From assembly GCF_047496725.1 (NCBI RefSeq), contig NW_027328669.1, positions 1,390,501 to 1,454,500 of the forward strand: a DNA stretch of 64,000 nucleotides, read 5' to 3'. The position numbers were made by a program, and so were the translations under genes. Position 1 is the first letter of the stretch. Each line of letters opens with the position of its first letter. Positions 22,408-34,979 of this stretch are shown one piece after another. The notes under the pieces were generated by a model that saw nothing but the letters and a program-made list of their open reading frames with translations, was not told the origin of the DNA and searched no databases. This stretch comes from Anoplolepis gracilipes. Taxonomy: Eukaryota; Arthropoda; Insecta; Hymenoptera; Formicidae.

Positions 22408-25400
22408 ATATATATATATACATATATATACATATATATATACATATATATATACATATATATATATATGTGTACATATATATATTATACATACTTGTAG
22501 CTATTTCTGCATATTCGTTTGGAGTATCATTCTCGAAATTTTTCAGATATTGATAACCAGTTTCTTCATGGTAGCGTTTTCTTTCTTCGATAATCTATAA
22601 ACAAACAATATATATTTATGGTTATAACAATATATTTATTATTGTCTAATATTGTTAATGATGTTCCACTAGTAAAAATAGAATATATTGTGTAATTATA
22701 AGATTAAAGATAATTGTGATACAAAATCTAATTTATTTAAAAAATCAATTTTTTACTCTTTCTTACTCTTATTATATAAGTTCTTACTCTCATTATATAA
22801 GTTTAATAAAAATGCCGAATGGGGGAACCAGCTCTAATGGCTCTGATCTTGACATATGTTGTTAAAGTTATAACCTCGAGTAACATCCAAAAGATATTAG
22901 CCGTCGCTCGTTGTTTATTAAAAAGTTATTATCAAGAAAAGTTTTATAAATAGGATAATTACATATAATATAATAATAAACATAATTTTCTTACATCATG
23001 TATATTTAATTAAGTGTACTTTTACTGAATCTATTTATTTAAATGTGATACATTGAATGTGTGCGCGGGGGAGGAGCTAAAAAGCAAAATCTGTTTCATA
23101 CCTTCGATACAGGTTGGATTGGCTTAGTTTTTGTGGGATGGAGGTGTAACGGAAGGGGCTCCGCCCTTTCCCTGCCTATGCATTAACTGTATCATTTAAA
23201 TAAATATATTTAAATAAATAGAACCATTAAAAGTACGCTGCATTATTATGTATGAGATGTAAAAATTCATGTAGTAGCATCTTTAGTTTACTTTCTAATA
23301 CTGAAATTTAACTACTGAAATTTACAACTAGTCATACTGAGTGAAAATCAACTGAGGAAGATTCGTTATAATGTGTTTATACTCTAGTATAAATTAGCAC
23401 TTTACATTAGCAAAGGGACATAAATAAACAATGACTTATAGAATATTAAGCATGAAGAAAGTTATTGACAAGAAAATAATATATGTAGAATTGAGATTTT
23501 ATATTCTATTTCTAGTATACATAAAAAATACATGCTAAAAAAGAATGTGCAGGTAGGAGTGAACAGGGTGACGGGGCTTCGCATAAATAAAAATAACAAA
23601 ACTTGAGAGTGTAAAAACTACAAAAGCTGACAGTACTGCATGGAAATTTTAATGTAAAATCTTAATTTAATTTATATCCGAAAAACATATTGAGAAATTT
23701 ATTTTTCCTTTTTAATTTTTACCTTATAGTAACAAATAATCATTTTAAACTTTTCTTGTTTAGAACTCTTTAATAAATAACAACAAGCGACGGCTAAAAT
23801 CTTTTGGATGTTACTCAGGGTCATCACTTTAACAACATATGTCAAAATCAAGGTCATTGGAGCTGGGTTTCCTATTCGATATTTTTTCTATAAGTATATT
23901 TAATTATATATTATCATAAGTATATTTATATCTTTATATATTTAATAGAATAAAATAAATTAACTTAAATAAAATTAAAAGGTCACATTTGTCATATATT
24001 TGTAATACAGGGTATTTTATTTTACTGTCCATTATCTTGAAAATAAATTTTCGGGGAAAAATGTTTCAGACAAAAGTTTGTTTCATATAAGATGGTATCA
24101 TTGGTTTGACTTTGGATAATAATTTGAAGGGCATGTGAAGGTCACTTTCAATTTCTCAAATAGAACACCCTATTTTTCGTTGTATATTCTTGTGGCTTAC
24201 CTCGAGAGCTTTCCAAAACATTAATATTTTTTCATTAAGTACTTTTCAAATTTTAAGATTTCAAAAATTACAATATTAGGCATTAGCATTACTCATAGTG
24301 TATCACGTGGAGGTTGCCTTGTAAAAACACAGTATGATTTCAACAGAGAATAATTTGAGAAATAACTAAAGCTATGCCTGGGAGAAAATGGAGATCCATT
24401 TGAATTTTTTGAACATTTTATTAACAAGTAAAAATAAAATTGATTTTGGGTAGTTTGAGATCACAAAATATTAAAGAATAAGTCTTGGAGTCTTGATATC
24501 TATCTCTCTCCACGCGCGCGCGCGCACACACACACACACGCGCGCGCGCGCGCGCACACGCACACAGCAATTAAAAAAATTGTACTAATTGAAGGAAGTG
24601 AAAAATGTTTTAAAAAATATATAATATACAGAGAAATTTTGTAAATTAAAAAGTTAAAAAAATTGAATAAGAGCTAATAATAGCGGGTTAGCGGAGGGTA
24701 AATTAAACGTAAAGAAAAAATATTTGAGTAAATAAAATTTAAAAAAAGGTATAATAATTAAATAATAAAAAAATAATTAATATTTATATATTATATATAT
24801 ATATATAAATCAAATTTATGTTATTGTTACGTCCAGGCCTGTAGAGAGGATGGGTCAGAGGAAGGGCGTAATAAGAACTGTTCCGATGTCAAAAGTCTTA
24901 TCGACGAGTGACTCGGTCGAGCGAGCTGCAGGTTAGCAAACAGGTAAACGACGGGTGTCGTTATTATTCTGTTATGCGAACGCTCTCTCGGTGGTCCCTT
25001 TTTGGTAAGAGAATCGAATCTCTTTTACGCGGGACGGGACAAAGTGTGATCTTTCGCGTGGAGAGAGTGAGGGAGTTAAATAAATTTACCGATCATTTAA
25101 TATTTAATTTAACATTTATTCAATTAATTCCTAACGTTGTACATATAATCTTATTGATATCGGCCTTAAAATTATTTGTATGAGTGTGTGTGTGTGTTTG
25201 TGTGTGTGGATCGCGGGTGTTACATAAGTACGGAGGTCATCAACCAGAAAAGAAGGGGAACGAGTGCGATTCTAAAGATTTTATTCTGATTGGTATTTGT
25301 TACAATAGTTTATAATAAGAAAAAAAATAATAAAGATTTGCGAACAGTGTTATGTATGTTACGGCGCGATTTCGCACACGGTCGTGTCGTCCGATCTATA

Positions 25401-28400
25401 GTCTCGGTTGGCTCGCAAGAATCGGCGGGTCGGCGCGATTTTAGGCATACTTAGTAAAAGAACAGGGTTGAATAAAGGAGAAAGGAGACGATGAGAGAAA
25501 AAAAAACAAAAGAGAAAGAAATTAAACTTACTATTTAGGCAGATTGGTTGCGTTTTAGCTGCTGGTGTAGTTGTGGCTCCAGTTGTGGTCTTACTCGGCG
25601 AGTGGTCTTGTTGAGCACTGACTCTAATAGGTTTTAAGACGTAAACGGAACTCCCGTAGTGTAGACGAATTGCTTGAGTCAGCGAACGACCGAAAAATCT
25701 GTGCCGAATGAATCTGATGCTGTACTGTCGACTGATTTTAAATTTTGGTGTTCGTAATGCGCGAGTCTTCCCTTTTTATATTAAATCTTGAGGGCGTGTT
25801 AACAATTTGGGCGGGAGTATTTTTGAGATTTTGACGTGTAAAAAGCTGTCATTCGGTGAGATCCTTCTCCTCCTTATTTTTGATTGTTGCTGATTGGTGG
25901 GCTCTGTACGGCCTCTTAGGAAATTTGAAGATTCTTCATTTGGTTATCTCCTGGGATTATGCAGCTGTTTTTACCCATTATTTATTTAGGGGATCTCGCT
26001 TTCGATCCTTTTCGGTCATTTCTTTGAACATCGATTTCAATGTTTAAAACATTTTTTTGTTCCGCGGCCCTCTTATGACTGGTCGGGCAATTATTGCTTT
26101 ATCTTTATAGGAGGTAAAGACATGGAGCCGACAGTGCGTAGCGGCATTATTTGTTTCTTTCTTAGGATTATGCAGCTGTGTTTGTTGATTTATTCATTTA
26201 GAGGATCTCACTATCGATCCTTTCCGGTCGTTTCCTTTGAACATCGATTTCAATGTTTTTTAAAATATTTTTCGTTGCGCGATCCCTTTTATGATTAGTC
26301 GAGCGATTATTGCTTCATTTTCGTGGGAGGAAAAACGTGGAGCCGACAGTGCGTAGCGGCATTATTTGTTTCTTTCTTAAGATTATGCAGCTGTGTTTGT
26401 CTGTTTCGTTGTTTAGAGGATTTCGTTATTGATCCCTTCCGGTATTTGTTTAGATATCGTTTTTAGTAGGTCTAAACATTATTTGATAATAACGGTTCTT
26501 TTTTATTGCGCGACCCGTTTTTTGTAACCGATCGGACGATTATTGTTCATTTCGTGGGAGGAAAAACGTGGAGCCGACAGGACGTAACATTATAAAAAAT
26601 ATATATATATATATAAATCAAATTTATGTTATAAAAAATATATATATATAAACTAAATTAATATTTAAGAGCTACAATATATGAAATTGTATGGAAATTA
26701 AAATATATCTATATATAAATAAGCAAAAAAAAATAAAAATATAAATATTTAAGTTTATGAAAAAGGCAGCGCGAAATAAAATATCAGCAAATGAAAAAAG
26801 AAATAACATAGTTATCCTCAAAAAATTTATAATATTTTGATATAAATTTAGTGAAAATCGGTTCATAAATACGTAAGTAGGTCATGAGGACCGCGCGAAG
26901 CGCGGTTCGAAAAGCTAGTATATATATATATATATATATGATTATATAATAATATAATATAATTTTATATAATTTTACGAATAGTATTGTAATTGTAAAT
27001 AAAGTATATAATGTTATGTCCACAGTTGGAAAGAATAAAATAAACTGATAAGAATTTATAATACAAATAATTATAATTCTATGTCAAGAAGTGCTCTTAA
27101 ATAAATATTCTACGACATAAACTATGAATCAAATTGTTAGATTGCAAGTATGAATTAGAAACTATTTTATTTTGTGTACATTATATACCGTATGTGTAGG
27201 ACGAGGATAAAGAAATAATCCAATATCAGATTATAGTAGCGGACCGTGTTGTTTGTATAATTTTAATTTTATATATTTTTATTCATTACGTAATATATAT
27301 TTTATGTATTAAGTTTAAGTTTATGCGTAAATGTCATCCATGACCTGCTGACTATAAGGGACCAAACTCTTGTCAGTCTGACCGAATTGTAATAAATTTT
27401 TAAGGTAATCGACAACGAGTTATTAAAGCATCGAGTCTGATAGTAAGTAAATGTAGATGGCCTTGATTTCTTCTTTTTTAAATAAGGCAATTTGTCTGTG
27501 TGCGCTGGATCATTATGAGTTATTGTTATTACTCCTATAATATGGATTGCTAGCTGTCTTGCTACAGCATTTCTTAGCTGATTTCCCTGATGGCCTTACT
27601 CCGTCCGGTATTTTGTGCTATTTTGGCCAGTCTTGTATCATTTTTTAGATTTGCGCATTCCATTCACGTCTCCTTCTTTTGGCCCATCGTACCACATCCT
27701 CCGTTCTGCACTTTTCCCTGACATGTTTGTTTATTGTTTTTTTCACATCGAATATACTATGATCCTGAGGGTTTTTATTTCAATTGTTCTTAGCTGTCTT
27801 TTTGTTGCTACGCTGTCAGCTTTGACCTCGGCCTCGTCACAAGTCTGACACAAGTTTTGTATATTCTGGTCTTATAGTCAATGGTCAGGTGTTTGTTTTC
27901 CCAGATGACATGTTTTAGTCCCTATGTAGTAACCACTTTGTTGTCTTATCTCTTCTTTGAGGTTTCCTTTGCTAGTTACCTTCACGCTAAGGTAGTCAAT
28001 GGACATTATTTGTTCGATTGGAACGTTATTTACTATTAGTTTACATCTCAGAAAGTCTTTTGCTATCGTTGCTTTTGTTTTTGCGGTAGATATTTTCATA
28101 CTGTACTGTTCTGCCGTATTTCCGAATGTATTGTTACGTCCCGGCACCAAAATTTTTCTCATTTACTTCTAAGAAACACTAAACTTATAATATAAAGCCA
28201 AACGACAAGTTACCGACTACATTTTAGCCGATAAGTTATTCACTAAGACAAGTTACCCATTATAACCGTTACCGACTCTAGCCGACAGTACGAAACGTTT
28301 ATCATAAAATAGCTGCTCTCCCACCACCATAAGACTCTCCCGCTACTCCGAACTCTTAGATAACCCTTCCTACGCGTCCACCCCACTTTTCAACCCTGAC

Positions 28401-31400
28401 ACGCACAAACCGAGGGACCTCGAAACAGTCCCAAAAATTGACACATCAATTCGAGACTCTGAGCGATGCACTTCTCTCTCTAGAAGTGCTCCTCATCCTT
28501 GCGATTCTATTTCCATACACGATTCCATTTCCAAACACTGTTCCAAATCAGCACGCTTTCCATATCCACATTCGTTTCCATTTCGGTACGCGATCCTATT
28601 CCATACAGTTCCTCTGCAACGTCATTCTACTTCATGCGAGCGCTGTTATATCGTTACTTTATTATACTACGTCTGTACACCCTGCGTCAGTTCTCCGCGC
28701 CGATAGCTCTCCGGTTCATATTCACGCGTCACCACCGTAACCATTCAATGTAAGTCAAAATATACATATATTTACAAAATCTCACTGTGCATTAATACCG
28801 AAACGTACCTGAACCCAGTCCGCATTTTCTACGTTCATATTAAGTTCCAATCCGACCTTCAATCGATCTGGTTTCGACCATTAACCAAATTAACGACGTA
28901 GCGGTGCAAACAATTGCACGCTCGTTACTCCTCTCCCCAGCCGATATCGTGCTAATACTCTGCACATACGGTACTTCTACCCTAAGACCAAACTTATACC
29001 TTCTCCTGGAAGCATCGTGCTAATATTCTGCACATGCCACCTCCCTACCTCAAAACCAATGGTCGAACCCAGCGAACACGCGAAATTAATTTAATCTTTT
29101 TGTAGATGCCAAAAATAAGAAGAGGCGGACACAAATTCCACGCGCGACGTTTGTATTACGAATACAAATACGCCCCCGTCAGTGAAGCGGATAGTGAATT
29201 CCTCGGGACGGATCGTCTATATTTTGACTTAGAATACGAGGTGTACTTTAACCCGACGCTACGAACAAAGCAGGTCAAACCTCTGAGGACGGACATCCGC
29301 ATAAAGTCTATGGGATATTTTCCGTGGCCGCGCAAACTGATACAGTTGGACACACAGCTACTGTTCCCCCCTCTGCCGCCCGCGAATTACGTACCGGGAG
29401 ATCCGAGGAAGACCCGCTACCTCCAGATACGCGACGAAATATTATACCTAAATTACGGGTGTTCCACCCCCGAGCACTGGGGTTCCGCGGAACAACCGAT
29501 AGTAATAGATTAATATTACACGGAACGAAATATAACGATATCTCGTAGCAGCGTCACTCAAAATACGAAGCTTGGAAAACCTAGAGTTTTCTCGTGCCTG
29601 CACTTTTACGACCGACCCTTTTTTTTTTGCTTCCTGCGTTTCGCTTGGGCCAGCTCGCCCTCCGCTAAACCCTTCCAAAATAGTATTTTCCCTCCGCGCT
29701 GCAGAGACCGGTTTACGACCGACCCTTTTTTTTTATTTCCTGCACTTCGCGTTGACCATTCTCTCTCTTGTCGAGATTTTCTCGAAGACAATACTTGTTT
29801 CCAAGTTAATACTCGTTTCAAATATTGTATAACGCGCGTGTTATTTTATTCATTAATTTGTAAACAATTAATATTTAAACCGAATAAATATAGGAAACCT
29901 ATTTTCCGTTATTCAATTATTTTTACTCCTTCCTTTTTTAACCATGACCTATTGACAACACACCTACATGTGTTACGGACAACTGCGCCCATACGGGAGG
30001 GCCACCCCTCCCCTCCCGCCGTCGAAGCGCGTCACCGATTAGGAAACGTCCGTTGCACCTACATCTCGGGATTCGCTCATAAATTAGAACTTACCCCGTA
30101 TTGCGCATCTTGCTTTGTAAATTCCGACGACATTGATAGAGATTCTTGCGCGTACTTCAACGTACACCTCGCGCTCGACAGCACGCGCTATTCCGGCGTG
30201 TATTGCACGGTCTCTCGTAATCTAGCAGAGTTTTTCCCGTTCGACTGCGACCGGTGCGTTAACACCTACGCCGACTTCCTCAGAGATTTGAGAAATAGAA
30301 ACATCTATTAAAGTCTTCGTTAGCGGAACCATCCCCGAGGAGTTCACATCACGCGACTTCCCTTAGTCAGTAATCGCCATATCCCTATTACTTCGCCGTT
30401 GGTAAGGAAAAACATCCATCGTCCGGATAAGCCTAGTCGCGAGGAATCCCCAGAAGCTTAGCTTCTGAAATACGCGACCGGTCAGGCGAAAGGTCCGACC
30501 ACTCTTAGAAGCCGCGACCCCGTTTGACGTAACAAAATTGGTGACAGCGGTGGGATACGAGAAAATCCGGCACGATGGAAACCCGCTCCAAGAAGGCTTC
30601 AACAACTCCGGAAGGTGGTGCATCGAATGGGAATGACACCATTCTGAGTAGTCAGGAACTGGAAGCGATACAAGTTAGACTAAAACTAAAAGAAGAATCA
30701 TTGGCGCGCCAAGCCAAAGAATTAGAAGAAGCCCGACAAAAGCATCAAGAGAATGTGCGAACTTTCGATGAATTCCAGCTGCTCACCGAAAAGGAGCTGG
30801 AGGACCAAAAACGCAGGATGGAGCACAATAGCGACGTGCAGTTCCTCAGCTCTGGTATCGTGGGAGAAATAGAGCATCTGCGGGACGAAATAAACCGGAT
30901 TAATTGTACCGCACGGCGTGCCAGCAGGGGCGCCTCCTCTAGTATACCTCCGAGCAGCGAGACCCCCGATACCATTCCCAAGGTGACCTTCCGTGAGGCC
31001 ACCGAATCCGTGCCCAATTTCGACGGGTATAATATCTCCCTGAGCCAATTCGTGCGCGCATGTAGACGCGCTCGCGAGATAGTGCCCCCCTCCTCAGAAC
31101 GCAATCTAACCAAATTACTAATAAACAAACTACGCGGGCGGGCTTACTCCGCCGTAGAGGACGAACCTTGCGAAAGCGTTACACAACTCATCGACCTCCT
31201 AAACGTCGCTTTCGGTTTCCCCAAGACAATCGATCAATACCGGGGCAAACTCAGCATCATCTACTTGAAACCAAGAGAACACATCTTGGACTACATCACT
31301 CGCGTTAAAGACTTACGCACCGCCGTATTGGACGCAGGACGCCGCGAAACCGGGTACTTGACAGAAAAAACAATAATAGAAGTCGATGGACTAACGGCAA

Positions 31401-34400
31401 GATCATTCTGTGACGGACTACCCCTGGAATATCGACTCCAGATGGGTAATAACCTACACACAACTCCCGCCGAGGCATTCGCAAGGGCCAAAGCCATCGC
31501 CCGGAGACAAGAACTAGACAGGTCTCGTTATGGAGGCGGAGATCGGTCCGAAACAAGGACCGACAGGCCACCCCGAGGACCCGACATGTACCCCATCGCG
31601 CAGAACCCTACTCGACCGAACGCGTAACAGTATAAAGTAACCTTTGCAGACCATCTTCTGACTCAGCCAGTAGATTCGCATCATTTGCATAACACACTAT
31701 ACCCTTCTGTGGTTTCCCAATCTGTAGCCGATTGTGCGCTTGTTTATGGCTTCTATGATTTTGTCCATAATGAAATTGAACAGTAGTGCACTGAGGCTAT
31801 CTTCCTGTCGTATATCTGTCCTTGTTTTGATTGCTCGTGTTGGGGCTTTATTGACTCTTCTTTTGGTCGTGTTGTTAGTGTTTAGGTCTTTTATTAATTT
31901 TGTATATTTTTTTGGGGCATTTCTTTGTCTAAATATGCTAATGACATCCTTGAGTCGCACCCGGTCAAAGGCTTTCATAAAGTTGATGAAGCAGATGAAA
32001 GCAGATATATTGTACTCTATCACTTTTTCTGCCAGTTGTCTTAAGATGAAGGCAACATCTATTATAGATCTATTTTCTTAAAAGCCGTATTGTTCTTCTT
32101 TCAGTAGGATAATGTCGGATATTTTTGTTGCCAATATGCTTGAGAGTAGCTTCATTGCAAAGCTGAGTAATGTTATGCTCTTGCAGTATAATAGGTTCTT
32201 TTTATCTTTCTTTTTGAGCAGATATATGGTCACGTTTTCTTTCCATTCGGTGAGATTCTTGCTTTTGTTCATTATTTTCCCAAAGAGCTTCGTTAATTCT
32301 CGAACTAGGAGTTAATTTTCCGCCATATTTAATTAACTCGTTGTTTATTTCGTCTTTATTAAGAGTTTTTCTGTTTTTTATTTTATACATGACTTTTCAG
32401 ATCTGTTCGATTGATATGGTTGTCTCCTCATGCTTATTGTCTTTTTTTCTTCACTATTTTCACTATTGACGTTTTGATAAAGTTGTTCCAAGTGTCGTAG
32501 TCATAACTTCTTCTTCACTAATATCTTTCACTTCCACATCCTCGTTCACTGCCTTCTTTATGTCTCTGAGTATTTTTCATACTTGCTTTTGAGATCCATA
32601 CATATTATGTTCCATGCCTGCGCTGAACTTTTGCTAGTGCGTTCATTTTTTCTCAAATTCTGCTAATTACTTATGCCTGGAGCCCTATTGTAGCACATTT
32701 TACTCGTCTTTTTATGGATATAATGTTTTCTTACTCTTAATAGTACTTTATAGGAGAATGATGTCATTGCGGACAATTTGGCAGCACTAATTTTGCGACG
32801 TTTCTCATTGTTGACTGCAGCATTTATGCTGTAATACCTTTAACAGCAGTACTGATCTTATCCCGTAAATCTTCACTTTAAGGAACAGTGACATAGACAG
32901 TGTCCTTGATAGACAACTTACGACTTTTTCGTTGGAGGATACTTTAAAGATTGTCTATGCTTCTGTTATTGAAAATGAAGATTTACGACATAAGATCACT
33001 ATTGCTGTTGAAAGCAGCAAACATGCTGCAATCAACATTGAGAAACGTTGTAAAACGTGTTGAATGCGGTATTAAACATTAATGATTAAAATTTCACTTT
33101 TGTAAACATTTTTTGTGAAGTTCCAGTTTACCTTTTTAATACTTAAGATATCGATTATCTCGTGAACGATACATAGTAGCAATTTTTTACTAAATATGAT
33201 TTTGATTGCAAATGACTGCTACTAAATAAATATGTAAAAGAAAATATGGATATTCATTTAAAAAAACGATGGTGACCTCATAATTTGAAAAGATCACAAG
33301 TAAAAAAAAATGGTAAACGTGCATAAAAGGTAACACCTCTCCGATTTTCTTGCTACTTACATATATTGTTCGGGGAGTTGTTCTCAGTAATTCCCCGCAA
33401 GAATTAAGTGGGGGACGGCATTGGTTTAGGAGATATAACAAAATGAAATTCATATTTTTTATGCTGTTCCTTTGGTTTTATAAACTGATAATACCAACAG
33501 TGAGGTTTGTTTACGTTCTAATAATGTGTGCGACACAGAAAAAGTTTTTGTTTACATTATTTAAGGGATATCTATACTGTTGAATAAATCATTTAATATT
33601 AATTTTTATTAATGATATATATTTTTTCAATATTTTCATAACATACGCACACACACGGGGGCAGGGTGCAGGGGGCCTTCGGCCCCCCTCCCGCGCCCGC
33701 CCCGTTCATCTCGCTTCGCGTGGAAAGTTGCAAACCCATGTGAACTTTGCTTTGTCTTGCAACGTATATGCGAGGCGAGGTGGACGGGGTGGGTGCGGGA
33801 GGGGGGACCGAAACCGTCCCTTGCACCCTCCCGTGTGTGTGTATGTTATGAAAATATTGAAAATATATATCATTATAATAAAAATTAATATCAAGTGGTT
33901 CATACAACAGAAAATCGCATTTTAAATAAATAAATTTGTAGTAATACGTTGAACTTTGGCAACATATGTGTCACATATATTAGTAGGACGTAAACAAACC
34001 TCACTGTTGGTATTATCAGTTTATAAAACCGAAGGAACAGCATAAAAAATATGAAATTTCATTTTGTTATATCTCCTAAACCAATGCTGTCCCCCACTTA
34101 ATTCTTGCGGAGAATTACTCAGAACAACTCCCCGAACAATATATGTAAATAGCAAGAAAATCGGAGATGTGTTACCTTTTATGCACTCTTACCAAAAAAT
34201 TTTACACACACTTTGTAGCAGACTCAAAACCGTGAAAATTTGTCTTATTAAACTTTCTTGTAATTTCAACCAGTTGCGAGATATTTACTCCGATATCTAT
34301 GGACAAACATCCTGTATACAAGATGCCACTTAAATCGACCATTTTAAGTATCTTGTTTGTTTTAGAAGTGTGATTTAGTTTTGAAGATTTTTTTTTCTCA

Positions 34401-34933
34401 AAAATTGACTTTTTTAAACAAGATAATGAACGAACATATATATACAGGGTGTCCCCGAATTGGCGGATCAACTCTCGTCGGTAGATAGAGCGTGTTAAAC
34501 TGAACAAAAAAATCTTATATCATTTTGCTAAATTCGCAATAATTAATAAGATATAAATTAATAAAGATCGGCCAATCCATGACAGTATAAGCGCACGGCG
34601 CGAAGAAACCTCCCAGTTGTTATTTGATACTAGGCGCGTGGCAAGACATAAACGCAGAACGCACTGTACGTGTCTCTTTAAGTACGCCCTTTGTAAGTAC
34701 TTTGTACGTCTTTTGTAGAGCGCTCCGCCTACTGTCTCGCCGCGCGCCTAGTATTAAGTAACAAGTAGGAGGCTTCTTCGCGCCGCGCGCTTATCCTGGC
34801 ATGTATTGGCCGATCTTTATTAATTTATATCTCATTAATTATTGCGAATTTAGCAAAATGATATAAGATTTTTCTCTTCAGTTTAACACGCTCTATCTAC
34901 TTACGAGAGTTGATCCGCCAATTCAGGGACACC

Positions 34934-34979
<46 letters not shown>

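Larger units (their letters stand above)
28132..30534 (+). repeat. 5' LTR, 2403 bp, unusually long
   Basis: The termini are TGTTACGTC...GACGTAACA, followed by a primer-binding-site-like stretch. It contains open frames at 29106-29513 and 29838-30311. A 107-bp-spaced duplication of TTTACGACCGACCCTTTTTT lies at about 29605 and 29712, and a duplicated ATCGTGCTAATA(C/T)TCTGCACAT at about 28946 and 29009. Confidence 0.65.
28132..31629 (+). mobile_element. LTR retrotransposon with 5' LTR and gag but no pol; GTAT target duplication
   Basis: It starts TGTTACGTCCCGG and ends CGCGTAACA. GTAT lies directly outside both ends (28128-28131, 31630-31633). The element sits inside a LINE reverse-transcriptase frame, and that frame continues coherently when the element and one GTAT are taken out, which confirms the borders. 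The 5' LTR is 28132-30534, a primer-site-like TTGGTGACAGCGGTGGG follows at 30538, and gag starts at 30575. From the gag 3' end everything is missing except the last few bases of the 3' LTR. Ty3/gypsy-type by gag and the 4-bp duplication; pol is not available to confirm. Confidence 0.75.

Noticed and set aside
22148..22600. Tyr/Ile repeat frames on both strands
   Set aside because: Translation of the TA microsatellite next to exon d.
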